From the NCBI GenBank assembly GCA_003150035.1, contig QALR01000018.1:151478-215477 (forward strand): 64,000 bases of DNA, read 5' to 3'. The notes under the pieces were generated by a model. That model was not told the DNA's origin, made no database searches, and was given only the letters and a program-made list of their open reading frames with translations. Made by a program: the position numbers and the translations under genes. The stretch comes from Clostridiales bacterium (GTDB taxonomy: Bacteria > Bacillota > Clostridia > Oscillospirales > CAG-272). This document shows positions 34,749-42,954 of the stretch, in pieces. Within the stretch, counting starts at the first letter, position 1, and every line of letters begins with the position of its first letter.

Positions 34749-35303
34749 TTATAGTCGAATGGATTTTCCAAGCGCCAAGGCTCGCTGCAGCTCAGGTTTT
34801 CCCTCGATATCGCCTGCATCTCCGTTTCCGCCGGCCAGAACAGCTCCAAGATTTTTCCACCGCAGATGCTTTGCCAAATGCTCATAGTAAAGCATCACGT
34901 CCTCAAAATCGTGTCCCTCCGCCGCCATCAGCAGAACGCATGAGCGTCCGTTTCCTCTCAGCAGATTTTCACCGCCTTCTTCTAGCGCAAACAAACGATC
35001 GACCGCCGTGCGAAGCTGTCCGCTCATATTCCAATAGTACAGCGGCGTCGCAAGAACGACGACATCGCAGCCCTTGACGGCCGGATAAATCTTATCCATA
35101 TCGTCCTTTTGGACGCAGGGACATTCTTTGCCGCTATGACCGCCAAAGCATCCCTTGCAGCCGTGGATGTTCATCCCGTCAAGGAAAAATTCCGTGACGG
35201 TATTGCCCGCGCTTTCCGCGCCCTCGGCAAAAGCCTTCACAAGAGCAGAAGTGTTCCCCTTCCTGCGGGGGCTACCGTTCAGTATTACAATCTTTTTTCC
35301 CAT
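34749..35303 (-). CDS. NADPH-dependent FMN reductase / flavodoxin-like protein
   Basis: A 184-residue flavodoxin-fold protein. The phosphate-binding loop is IVILNGSPRRKGNTSALVKA, the second FMN contact ATPLYYWNMSGQLRTAVDRL. Cysteines at GCKGCF and ECPCVQKDD resemble the iron-sulfur-flavoprotein cysteine cluster, which in Isf-type proteins binds an Fe-S centre. The ATG at 35303 is chosen over 35312 by spacing to AAGGG. It follows a paralogue on the same strand with an 18-bp gap; both lie downstream of the HxlR-controlled promoter region. Confidence 0.87.
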   Translation of the reverse strand: MGKKIVILNGSPRRKGNTSALVKAFAEGAESAGNTVTEFFLDGMNIHGCKGCFGGHSGKECPCVQKDDMDKIYPAVKGCDVVVLATPLYYWNMSGQLRTAVDRLFALEEGGENLLRGNGRSCVLLMAAEGHDFEDVMLYYEHLAKHLRWKNLGAVLAGGNGDAGDIEGKPELQRALALGKSIRL

Positions 35304-35321
35304 ATGATTCACCCTTCCCGA

Positions 35322-35867
35322 TTAAATTTTGTCCGCCAGCGCCGCCGCCTGCTTGCAGCCGTCTGTTTTTTCGATGTCGCCGACATTCAGGACCCCGGGA
35401 ACCAGCACCTCGCCGACCATCTTCCATTTATTTAAAGCGGCCGTGCGTTCCATGGGGATACGAACGCCGTCCAGCACGGAAAGGTCATCCTCCTCACAGC
35501 ACGCGATGAGTGCGCATTCCTTTCCGGCGATATCCTTTCCCCCCACGACCAGAGAGTAAATGCGGTAGATCACGCTCTTGATTTGGGACGGAATCGAGTA
35601 CCAATAGACCGGCATGGTAAACACCAGTGCGTCCGCCTCCAAGATTGCCGGCGCAATGAGATTGAAGTCGTCGTCAAAGGAACATGCTTTGTCCGTCTTG
35701 TAACAGGTCTCACAGGCATGACATCCGGAAAGCTTCATCATGGCGGCGTCAAACCGCGTTACCGTGTGTCCTTTTGCCTTTGCCGCCTCGATAAAGGCAT
35801 CTGTCATCGCAAAGCTGTTTCCTTTTTTTCGGGGACTCCCGGTAATCACAACAATTTTCTTGCTCAT
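35322..35867 (-). CDS. NADPH-dependent FMN reductase / flavodoxin-like protein, paralogue
   Basis: A 181-residue flavodoxin-fold oxidoreductase: KKIVVITGSPRKKGNSFAMT for FMN phosphate binding, SGCHACETCYKTDKACSFDD with an Isf-like cysteine set, and FTMPVYWYSIPSQIKSVIYR for the flavin ring region. It is similar in layout to the downstream paralogue. The ATG at 35867 follows CAGGAGG. It is divergent from an HxlR regulator, a classical arrangement for redox- or electrophile-induced reductases (as in YodB-controlled genes). The electron acceptor is unknown. Confidence 0.87.
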   Translation of the reverse strand: MSKKIVVITGSPRKKGNSFAMTDAFIEAAKAKGHTVTRFDAAMMKLSGCHACETCYKTDKACSFDDDFNLIAPAILEADALVFTMPVYWYSIPSQIKSVIYRIYSLVVGGKDIAGKECALIACCEEDDLSVLDGVRIPMERTAALNKWKMVGEVLVPGVLNVGDIEKTDGCKQAAALADKI

Positions 35868-35891
35868 AAAACACCTCCTGCATTTACGGGA

Positions 35892-35941
35892 TTGACTTCT
35901 CCCGTTATGGATATTATAATAATAGTGCAAATAGAAAGCAA
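35892..35941. promoter_or_regulatory. Overlapping divergent promoters (HxlR gene / flavodoxin genes)
   Basis: Plus strand: TTGACT (35892-35897), 17 bp, TATAAT (35915-35920), for the HxlR gene. Minus strand: TTGCTT (35941-35936), 17 bp, TATAAT (35918-35913), for the flavodoxin genes. The -10 boxes share the self-complementary ATTATAAT, so only one polymerase can bind at a time. Confidence 0.7.
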
Positions 35942-35950
35942 AAGCAAGTA

Positions 35951-35966
35951 CGCACATAAAAGTGCG
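35951..35966. promoter_or_regulatory. Candidate HxlR operator
   Basis: CGCAC (35951-35955) and GTGCG (35962-35966), flanked by GTA and ATAC, form a dyad just upstream of the minus-strand -35 box and within the HxlR leader. Position suits binding by the divergent regulator. Confidence 0.4.
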
Positions 35967-36011
35967 ATACTCACAGTTAAGTTATATACCTGTCAAAAGG
36001 AGAGTGTTATT

Positions 36012-36344
36012 ATGAAAGAAAGCTGTATTGCAACGGAATGTCTCGATACGACGGGCTTCAGCTATACATTGTCACTCATCAACGGAAAATACAAAATGAC
36101 CATTCTCTATACGTTGATGCGGTTTGGAGTGGTCCGTTTCAATGAGATGAAAAAATACATAGGCGAGATTTCCTATAAAACGCTCAGCTCCACATTAAAA
36201 GAGCTGGAAGCCGACCGCCTTGTTCACAGGGAAGAATATCCGCAGATTCCCCCAAAGGTAGAATACAGCCTTACGGAAAGAGGGAAATCTCTGATTCCGA
36301 TTTTAGACGGTATGTGTGATTGGGGCGAAAAAAACAGATTATAA
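36012..36344 (+). CDS. HxlR-family transcriptional regulator
   Basis: A 110-residue winged-helix protein: SLINGKYKMTILYTLMRFGV, RFNEMKKYIGEISYKTLSST and LKELEADRLVHREEYPQIPPKVEYSLTERG (read in parts) are the HxlR signature. A cysteine lies near the N terminus (KESCIATEC), the position of the redox-sensing Cys of YodB/HypR proteins. The ATG follows AAAAGGAG. It is divergent from two flavodoxin-like reductases with overlapping promoters, so it probably represses them and itself until a thiol-reactive signal appears; that is inference. Confidence 0.92.
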   Translation: MKESCIATECLDTTGFSYTLSLINGKYKMTILYTLMRFGVVRFNEMKKYIGEISYKTLSSTLKELEADRLVHREEYPQIPPKVEYSLTERGKSLIPILDGMCDWGEKNRL

Positions 36345-36361
36345 CCGTTCTTTATAAAAAG

Positions 36362-36398
36362 TTCCGCGCGAATATGTTTCTTCGCGCGGAATTTTTTC
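36362..36398. terminator. Bidirectional terminator, HxlR gene versus polysaccharide operon
   Basis: TTCCGCGCGAA (36362-36372) and TTCGCGCGGAA (36381-36391) form a perfect 11-bp stem with an 8-nt loop, A-rich before and TTTTTT after, between converging genes. Confidence 0.88.
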
Positions 36399-36450
36399 TC
36401 TAATTTTTGTATTTGGAAGATGTTTCTTCACGCACCGCATCGATATCCCG

Positions 36451-37551
36451 TTATTTCTCAGAGCAAGTCAGGATATCTGCAATGCGGCGCGACGCCGTCC
36501 CGTCGCCGTAGGGATTTGCGGCATGCGCCATTTTGGCATATGCGGCAGGATCGGAAAGCAGCGTCTCACAAGCCGACAAGATGGAAGCGGGATCGGTTCC
36601 CACAAGCTTTGCCGTGCCGGCCTCCAAGCCTTCCGGCCGCTCGGTGGCCTCGCGCAGGACGAGCACCGGCACGCCAAGGGAAGGCGCCTCCTCCTGTGCG
36701 CCGCCGCTGTCCGTCAGAATAAGAAAAGCGCGTGCCATGAAATTGTGAAAAGCAATCACGTCGAGCGGTTCGGTCAAAATCGCGTTCGCCTGACCCACGA
36801 ACGCGGCATAGGCGGCGTCCCGCACGGCGGGATTCGGGTGCACGGGATACACGAGAGCAAGCTCGGGATGCCTCTGCAACAGCGCGCGCACAGCAGAAAA
36901 AATGCGCCGCATCGCATCTCCGATGTTTTCTCTGCGATGCGCGGTCATAAGGATCATCCGCCGTCCGGCAAGCGCCTCCAGGACCGGATGGGAAAACGCG
37001 GGGTTCACCGTCGTTTTCAGCGCATCAATGACGGTATTGCCCGTAACGAAAATCTGCTCTTTTTTCACTCCCTCGCGCAGAAGATTTTTCGCCGCGAGGG
37101 CGGTCGGCGCAAAATGATAGCGGGCCAGGAGCGCTACCGCTCTGCGGTTGAACTCCTCCGGATAGGGCGCATACACATCTCCTGTTCGAAGCCCCGCCTC
37201 CACATGCCCCACCGGGATTTTTTTATAATAACAGGCAAGAGAGGCGGCAAATGCCGTCGTGGTATCTCCATGGACGAGCACAAGGTCGGGCAGCTCCTTC
37301 TCCAAAACATCCCGAATCCCCTCCAGCACAGCGCAGGTGATGTCAAACAGCGTCTGCCCCGGCCTCATAACGGCAAGATCATAAGCCGGTATGACGCCGA
37401 ATATGTCGAGCACGGAATCGAGCATTTCCCGATGCTGTCCGGTAACACAGACAAGCGTGCGTACATGCTCTCTTGTCTGAAGCTCCCGTACAAGCGGGCA
37501 CATTTTGATCGCCTCCGGTCTTGTTCCGAAAACCAACATAATTGTTTTCAT
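36451..37551 (-). CDS. wecB: UDP-N-acetylglucosamine 2-epimerase, non-hydrolysing
   Basis: A 366-residue enzyme interconverting UDP-GlcNAc and UDP-ManNAc for surface polysaccharides. Seen: MLVFGTRPEAIKMCPLVREL, VCVTGQHREMLDSVLDIF, VHGDTTTAFAASLACYYKKIPVGHVEAGLRT (in parts), TAHRRENIG and ILTDSGGAQEEAPSLGVPVLVLR. The ATG at 37551 has GGGGGTG upstream. It is the last gene of the polysaccharide operon, after a hairpin at 37586-37611. ManNAc would feed linkage-unit or capsule synthesis, matching the CDP-glycerol-transferase-like neighbour. Confidence 0.96.
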   Translation of the reverse strand: MKTIMLVFGTRPEAIKMCPLVRELQTREHVRTLVCVTGQHREMLDSVLDIFGVIPAYDLAVMRPGQTLFDITCAVLEGIRDVLEKELPDLVLVHGDTTTAFAASLACYYKKIPVGHVEAGLRTGDVYAPYPEEFNRRAVALLARYHFAPTALAAKNLLREGVKKEQIFVTGNTVIDALKTTVNPAFSHPVLEALAGRRMILMTAHRRENIGDAMRRIFSAVRALLQRHPELALVYPVHPNPAVRDAAYAAFVGQANAILTEPLDVIAFHNFMARAFLILTDSGGAQEEAPSLGVPVLVLREATERPEGLEAGTAKLVGTDPASILSACETLLSDPAAYAKMAHAANPYGDGTASRRIADILTCSEK

Positions 37552-37585
37552 GGAAGGCACCCCCTCATTCCGTGATAGTTTCTGC

Positions 37586-37611
37586 AAAAGACGGAAGCTT
37601 ATCCGTCTTTT
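37586..37611 (-). terminator. Hairpin between the CDP-glycerol transferase-like gene and wecB
   Basis: AAAAGACGGA (37586-37595) and TCCGTCTTTT (37602-37611) form a perfect 10-bp stem with a 6-nt loop; the minus-strand end is UCUUUUGC. It may attenuate wecB expression from the operon. Confidence 0.6.
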
Positions 37612-37670
37612 CCCGAAAAAAGCCGCACATGGAGGAGCAGCCGGCCTATTCGGTTTCTTTCCCTATCTTA

Positions 37671-38843
37671 TCATATATTCCGGTTTTTTTCAATCCATTC
37701 GGAAATCGCCTCAAAATTCCGGCGGCAGTTGTCCCGGTCCCGACGCGGGAAAAAGCGGTCGGCACGCTCACGGTACACCGGCTCCGTACAAAAACCGCGG
37801 CGCACCGTATCCGCAAGCGCGGCAAGAAACGCCGGCAGACTCCGGACGACAGGACCAAAGCCGTCCCGCTCCCGCAAAAAGTATCCGACAGGATAATGCG
37901 GCGCCCGCAGCCCTTCCACATCCAGGTAGATGACGGGGCGTTTCGCATAAGCAAAATCAAACATCACACTAGAATAGTCCGTGATGAGCACAGCGCTCCG
38001 GCGCACCATGTCCCCGATATCGCCCGTATCCAAAATGATTCGGCGGCCATCCGTATGGAAGCAGGAAATAAACTTCCGCATTTCCGGATGCGGCGCAAAA
38101 ACCAGCCGGAGATCTTCCCTCTCAAGCAGCCGGAAAAGTGCTTCCGACGACAAAAGCGACAGGATAGCCGCAAAATACGGCGTGCGGCAAAACGCCTCCT
38201 CCGATAAAGACGCCGCCGCGGCACGCCACGTCGGAAAAAAAAGAATATCCCGCCCCGCCCGGGCGGCTGCCAGGTCATCGAACCGGGCAAAGCCCGGGCA
38301 GCAAACCGCTTGGGCAGGATATCCGAAACGCGTCCGTACAAATTCATATTCCGGCACAGCAGCGCAGACGAAAAGCGAGGTTCCTGTCTGTTCTGCATAC
38401 AGCGCAGGGATATCATGGCAGGTCACGCCGTGCTGCAAAAAAACGGAAGCGCCTTTCGCGCGAAGCTTTCGGCGTCCCATACGGGAGCAAAACAGCGCCG
38501 GATACGGCGCGGCGCCGAGAATGTGCGTGCTGATTTTGACCGTCGGCAGAAAATACAGAAAAAGATGGCGCAGGGATCCGCGGCGCAGAACGCGCCCGCA
38601 GGCGCTCACCTTTGACACGTCGGGGGAATCCTTTGACAAAATATAAAAAATTTTTCTCTGCGGCGTCCTCTGCCTCACATAGCGGAACAATGCCCACGCA
38701 TTGTCACAGGCGTCGTATCCGCGCTCCGAAAAAAGCCAGATGTCCGAGCTTCTTTTCCGCCCCGGAAGCAGACGGCATACGGCTTTTACAAAAAGGCAGA
38801 GCAAAAGCTGAAAGGAAAGCGCCATCCGTTTTTTTACTGTCAC
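37671..38843 (-). CDS. CDP-glycerol glycerophosphotransferase-like protein (TagB/TagF type)
   Basis: A protein of 390 residues. N-terminal hydrophobic segment FQLLLCLFVKAVCRLL, then the teichoic-acid polymerase fold: FLQHGVTCHDIPALY, DILFFPTWRAA, RLVFAPHPEMRKF and VLITDYSSVMFDFAYAKRPVIYLD, the family hallmark. Such enzymes add glycerol- or ribitol-phosphate units from CDP-polyols to lipid-linked glycans. No CDP-polyol synthesis gene is in view. The GTG start at 38843 with GAGGGG overlaps the acetyltransferase stop by 4 bp; ATG at 38825 is an alternative. Confidence 0.85.
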   Translation of the reverse strand: MTVKKRMALSFQLLLCLFVKAVCRLLPGRKRSSDIWLFSERGYDACDNAWALFRYVRQRTPQRKIFYILSKDSPDVSKVSACGRVLRRGSLRHLFLYFLPTVKISTHILGAAPYPALFCSRMGRRKLRAKGASVFLQHGVTCHDIPALYAEQTGTSLFVCAAVPEYEFVRTRFGYPAQAVCCPGFARFDDLAAARAGRDILFFPTWRAAAASLSEEAFCRTPYFAAILSLLSSEALFRLLEREDLRLVFAPHPEMRKFISCFHTDGRRIILDTGDIGDMVRRSAVLITDYSSVMFDFAYAKRPVIYLDVEGLRAPHYPVGYFLRERDGFGPVVRSLPAFLAALADTVRRGFCTEPVYRERADRFFPRRDRDNCRRNFEAISEWIEKNRNI

Positions 38844-39379
38844 AGAAGCCCCTCCCCGTCCCCTCGCATGCGAATGACGCGGCAGGGATTGCCGGCCGCC
38901 ACCGACATCGGCGGGATTTCTCCATGCACGACACTGCCCGCGCCGATAACGGCGCCGTCTCCGATGACGGCGCCCGGCAGAATCGTCACACGCGCCCCGA
39001 TCCACACATCGTTTCCGATACGCACAGGCAGACAAGGACTCTCGCCCTGCGCACAAATCGGAATATCGGTTCTGTCAAAAACATGATTTCTGGTAAAGAC
39101 GGCACAATCCGCCCCCATCATTACATCTCGTCCGATGGATGCACCCTCCTCTACATAAGCGCGCACGCCGAGCGACGAGCCGTCGCCAAGCGATATGTCA
39201 GAAGCAAATCGCGCGCCTCGCTCAATGTTGACATGGCGCCCGCAGAAGGTGAGGATTCTCCTCGCGCAAAAGGCACGAAATTCTCTTTGGCCGATCCGGA
39301 TTTTGGCACCGGAACACGGAAAATGCGACGCCAAAGCATACAGAGCTCTTCCGAACGCACGGGAAAAGCGGTTTTTCAT
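38840..39379 (-). CDS. Hexapeptide-repeat O-acyltransferase
   Basis: A 179-residue left-handed beta-helix acyltransferase of the NodL/LacA/WcaF class. Hexapeptide repeats run from about residue 48: ERGARFASDISLGDGSSLGV, GASIGRDVMMGADCAVF, the acetyl-CoA/acceptor loop TRNHVFDRTDIPICAQGES, then IGNDVWIGARVTILPGAVIG and GAGSVVHGEIP. It probably acetylates a sugar of the surface polymer. The ATG follows AAAGGAG. It sits 45 bp after the polymerase-like gene and overlaps the next gene by GTGA. Confidence 0.9.
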   Translation of the reverse strand: MKNRFSRAFGRALYALASHFPCSGAKIRIGQREFRAFCARRILTFCGRHVNIERGARFASDISLGDGSSLGVRAYVEEGASIGRDVMMGADCAVFTRNHVFDRTDIPICAQGESPCLPVRIGNDVWIGARVTILPGAVIGDGAVIGAGSVVHGEIPPMSVAAGNPCRVIRMRGDGEGLL

Positions 39380-39424
39380 CTTACCATCTCCTTTTCCATG
39401 ATTTGGATAGATCCCTCTGCTTTC

Positions 39425-40765
39425 TCATTCCTTTGGGAGTGCGCGCAAAGAAGGGCTCTCCCGCGTATCGCCTGCGGTGGCTGACAGCGCTCCTGATATA
39501 CAGAACGCAAAAAACAGAGGAAAAAGCGCGGAAAGCGAGCATGCGGCGGGCACGGCGCAGGACATGACCGCGACAGTGACCGCCGGAATACAGCCGCGCC
39601 GCCTGAAACGGAAGCCTACCCCACGCAGAATCCCGGCAAAGGCAAAGACGGCGGGAAAGAAGCCGAAAAGGCCGAGTCCAAACAAATATTGCAGCGCTGT
39701 CACATGGACGTTAGTGCGAAACAGTCCGACGCCGAAAAACAATGTCACCGGCGATGAGGTAAAGGCGTCATACCATCTGGCAAGGAGTGCCGCACGCCCG
39801 TTCGCACCGGCAAAATCCGCCGCGGAAAAACGCATGACAAGCGCATGGAACAGCTCCGGTGCAAGCCACATCGCGGCGGCCGCCGCACAGGCGAAAAAGG
39901 CGGCAACGGCCGCAAGACACCGGGAGGCGGCACGAGGCTTCCCAAGGCACGCCGCAAGCTCCAGCACCGCAAGTCCCGCGGTGCAAAGAAGAAACGTTCT
40001 CGACAGCCCGACCGTCCCAAAAAAGAAGAGTCCCGCCATACAGGCAAAAGATACCCCATTTTTTCTGCGGGGAGCACCCCGGTGCTCTGCCGTGTCCGCA
40101 GCAGCCGCACGGACAAGCTCCGCATGGGCAGCCATTCCGGCAAGGCAGGAAAAGCCGAGGAAGTTCGGATCGAGCGTCATATGCATGCCGTCGGTATGAT
40201 AGATGTCCCCAAAACGGACGGCCCCCGAAAAAATCTCCGCAAAGGAATGCTCGTTTGCAAAAACAAACAAAGCGGCAGTGCCGGACAGCATGACAGCAAA
40301 AGAAAACACCAAGACCGCCGCCCTTATCGGAAGCGGCGCGCGGTCCGAAGCAAGCAGAAAAAGCAGGCCCCACTCGACGCCCAGTGCAAAGGAATAGGCA
40401 GAGATCTCCCCCAACATCAGATTCTGACCCCACAAATACGCGGCGAAAAACAGAACGGCCCCCATTGTTTTCGCCGAAAACCGAAAACGCGCCGGTTCCC
40501 GACAGGCAAGAAAGAGAAGCTTTCCAACAAGCAGAAGCGTCAGATAATTTCCCGGAAGCCCCGGATACAGCGGGAGCAAAAAGAAGACGAAAAGCCTTGT
40601 TTCATCGGCATTCAAAAAAACAAGCACCGCCGTCGCGGCAAACAGCAGGATGGAGCGCCCCACAGGAACCGAGAGGCCGTCCCGCAGAAGAATCAGCGCG
40701 CCAAGCAGGGCGCAGCCCGCCGGGAAACGTCCCCGTATGCCTGAAGCCTCCCGCCGCGCCGTCAT
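39425..40765 (-). CDS. O-antigen polymerase/ligase-like membrane protein
   Basis: A 446-residue protein with 10 or more hydrophobic segments and a loop motif GMHMTLDPNFLGFSCLAG, like the periplasmic-loop region of Wzy/WaaL polymerases. No other domain is seen. Polymerisation of lipid-linked repeat units on the outer face is the inferred role, from the operon. It starts at ATG 40765, overlapping the glycosyltransferase stop as ATGA, with GGAGGGG upstream. Sequence of such proteins is poorly conserved, so the call rests on topology and place. Confidence 0.75.
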   Translation of the reverse strand: MTARREASGIRGRFPAGCALLGALILLRDGLSVPVGRSILLFAATAVLVFLNADETRLFVFFLLPLYPGLPGNYLTLLLVGKLLFLACREPARFRFSAKTMGAVLFFAAYLWGQNLMLGEISAYSFALGVEWGLLFLLASDRAPLPIRAAVLVFSFAVMLSGTAALFVFANEHSFAEIFSGAVRFGDIYHTDGMHMTLDPNFLGFSCLAGMAAHAELVRAAAADTAEHRGAPRRKNGVSFACMAGLFFFGTVGLSRTFLLCTAGLAVLELAACLGKPRAASRCLAAVAAFFACAAAAAMWLAPELFHALVMRFSAADFAGANGRAALLARWYDAFTSSPVTLFFGVGLFRTNVHVTALQYLFGLGLFGFFPAVFAFAGILRGVGFRFRRRGCIPAVTVAVMSCAVPAACSLSALFPLFFAFCISGALSATAGDTRESPSLRALPKE

Positions 40766-42954
40766 AAAGCCCCCTCCACCGCCATGCGGAAGGCGCGCAC
40801 GGAAGCTTCCGTGCGTCCCGCAAGACGGGAAAGACGCATTTCCGTTTCTTCGGCGCGGCACAGCCGCTCATAGGACCTCTGTGAAAGGAATTTTTCCAGG
40901 GCATGATACAGCGCACCATCCCCTGCAGCGCAGAGAATCCCGTTTTCCCCCAAAAGCTCGCCCGCCGATGAGGTTTCGGTGGCAAGCACGGGAAGCGACA
41001 GCAAAACCGCTTCCGAAAAAACAAGCGGCGCCGCTTCATGAAAGGACGGATGAAAAAGGAAATCCGCCTGCGCCATATATCGGTACGGATTTTTCGTCTC
41101 CCCATGCAGGAACACGGTGTCGGAAAGATGGTTTTGGGAAATGGCATCGGCAATCGCCCTCTCGCACGGACCTGTGCCGACGATATGCCACTCAAAAAGG
41201 AAGCCTGCCTCCCGCAGGCGGCGCATCAGCGGGATACACCGCAAATGTCCCTTTTCCGGCGAAAGCCTTGCGACGCTCAGGATAATGGGATGGCGGGCAT
41301 TCGGAAAGCAGTCCTCACCCGATGCGGCAAGAGACAAAATCCGGCGCCCGTCGAGAATATTCGGGACGACGGCAAGGCGTTCCCGCATCTGCGGCATACA
41401 GCGCAGAAAAGACGCCGCCGCGCCCTCGCTGACAGCACATACCCGGTCGAATTTGCGGTAAAGCCTGCGGTTCCCGGCGGTATTGGCACCATATTTTTCA
41501 AAATCGCAGTGAAGGAAGGCAATCCGTCTCGCCGCGCGGCACCCGAACAAAGCAAGCTCACAGCTGATGTTGCAGAAGCTGCGTACAGGCGATGGTTGAG
41601 AAAAGGAAACCGCGGCGTCAAAATCAGGAAGCTTTCTCTTCATCCGTCTGCACAAAAAAGAAAAGGGAATCCTTTTTCCGAAAAGCTTGGCAAAAGCAGC
41701 ACCTGTTATCCGAAAAAGCTTTGCGGGAAGAGAAAGCTCCCGGAGCCTGCAGCGCGGCGTTTCCGTTGCGCGCAGCAGCGCGTCCGACGGGAAAACGGAA
41801 ACATCAGAGGGAATTCTGTCCCGCTCCACTCGTCCATCTGCGGCAATCAGGGTAATATCGTAAAGGGTATGGATCTCCGCAAGCAGCGCATACAGGGCGT
41901 TCGCGATCCCTCCCGTGCGCAGATGGCCGACCGTGATGAGAACACGGCGCTTTTTCGGCGCTTCTGCGAACCGCTCCCGCAGCAGCTCGGCAAGTCTGTC
42001 TCTATAACCGTCTGCATAATAGTAATCGTCAAACAGAAAACGACCGCTTGCCGCCTCCGGCTGCGTCTTTTCCATGTCGCGCAGAACGGTCTCGATGTCT
42101 TCCTCTTTTGCCGGAAGCGAGACCGGAATCCCGTAGCCTTTCCGTGCTGCACGAAGCGAAAAATCGGCAAGGACAGGCGAATAAATCGGGACGATTCCGC
42201 ACGCGGCATATACGGAAAGCTTTGTCGGCGTTGCCACCCGATTCACCGGATCTTCTTCTCGCAGAACAAATCCATATCGTATAGGCAAAAGCGCCCGGGC
42301 AAGCGCTTCTCCGCGCAGACATTTTACCTCATAACGGACAGCGCCGCTTTCTGCAAGAATGGCCACGGCGCGCTGCGTATCCTCTGTCAATACAATAAAC
42401 TTTGTGGGATATTTTGCCCGCCGTTCGATCTCGGCATAAAATGCCGCCGTCTGAGAAAAGCACTGCCATGCGGCAAGCGAACCGATATAAGCGAAGCTGC
42501 CTTTATCCTTTTTTGCGTTTTGCGCCGGAATGTAAGGCTCCCTCTCACAAAAGCACGGCATAACAAAGCTTTTGCTCCCGAGAGGCAGCCTGTATTTTCT
42601 CTCATAATGAAGCAGCATCTCCTGTGAAACAAAGAGCAGAAGCTCGGCGCGGCGCAGGACATACTTTTCGATTCGGGAGAGCACAAAACGGCGCAGACGG
42701 GAACGATGCCGCATATAGGATTCCTCCGGCACAAGGCCTTGTATCCAGACAACATGCCGGCGATATCCCAAAAGCCTGTATCGCAGGGCAACCAATACTT
42801 CATCTGTCACCATAACGTCCCGCCGCGACGGCGCGGCCTCTCCCGCATCCACGGCGGGGTATCCCGCCTGCCTGACGGCCTCTGCCAGAAGATGCATATA
42901 GGCCTCCGTCACATCGCAGGCATGGCGGTCGTCAAATACAAACCTCGGCATCAT
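40762..42954 (-). CDS. Two-domain glycosyltransferase (tandem GT4-like)
   Basis: A 730-residue protein that appears to hold two GT-B glycosyltransferases. Domain 1 (about 1-345) has VWIQGLVPEESYMRHR, GSFAYIGSLAAWQCFSQ and TPTKLSVYAACGIVPIYSP. Domain 2 (about 360-730) restarts with RRVLITVGHLRTGGIANALY, then HPIILSVARLSPEKGH, HIVGTGPCERAIADAI and the EX7E motif FHEAAPLVFSEAVLL. Domain 2 is a clear GT4; domain 1 is diverged. It starts at ATG 42954 (ATGA overlap with the sugar transferase, GGGAG upstream). It would add two sugars, or one with a regulatory domain. Confidence 0.85.
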   Translation of the reverse strand: MMPRFVFDDRHACDVTEAYMHLLAEAVRQAGYPAVDAGEAAPSRRDVMVTDEVLVALRYRLLGYRRHVVWIQGLVPEESYMRHRSRLRRFVLSRIEKYVLRRAELLLFVSQEMLLHYERKYRLPLGSKSFVMPCFCEREPYIPAQNAKKDKGSFAYIGSLAAWQCFSQTAAFYAEIERRAKYPTKFIVLTEDTQRAVAILAESGAVRYEVKCLRGEALARALLPIRYGFVLREEDPVNRVATPTKLSVYAACGIVPIYSPVLADFSLRAARKGYGIPVSLPAKEEDIETVLRDMEKTQPEAASGRFLFDDYYYADGYRDRLAELLRERFAEAPKKRRVLITVGHLRTGGIANALYALLAEIHTLYDITLIAADGRVERDRIPSDVSVFPSDALLRATETPRCRLRELSLPAKLFRITGAAFAKLFGKRIPFSFLCRRMKRKLPDFDAAVSFSQPSPVRSFCNISCELALFGCRAARRIAFLHCDFEKYGANTAGNRRLYRKFDRVCAVSEGAAASFLRCMPQMRERLAVVPNILDGRRILSLAASGEDCFPNARHPIILSVARLSPEKGHLRCIPLMRRLREAGFLFEWHIVGTGPCERAIADAISQNHLSDTVFLHGETKNPYRYMAQADFLFHPSFHEAAPLVFSEAVLLSLPVLATETSSAGELLGENGILCAAGDGALYHALEKFLSQRSYERLCRAEETEMRLSRLAGRTEASVRAFRMAVEGAL

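Noticed and set aside
41038..42627. A 529-residue plus-strand open frame opposite the double glycosyltransferase.
   Set aside because: Antisense shadow in a GC-rich stretch; composition is Arg/Lys-rich without structure.
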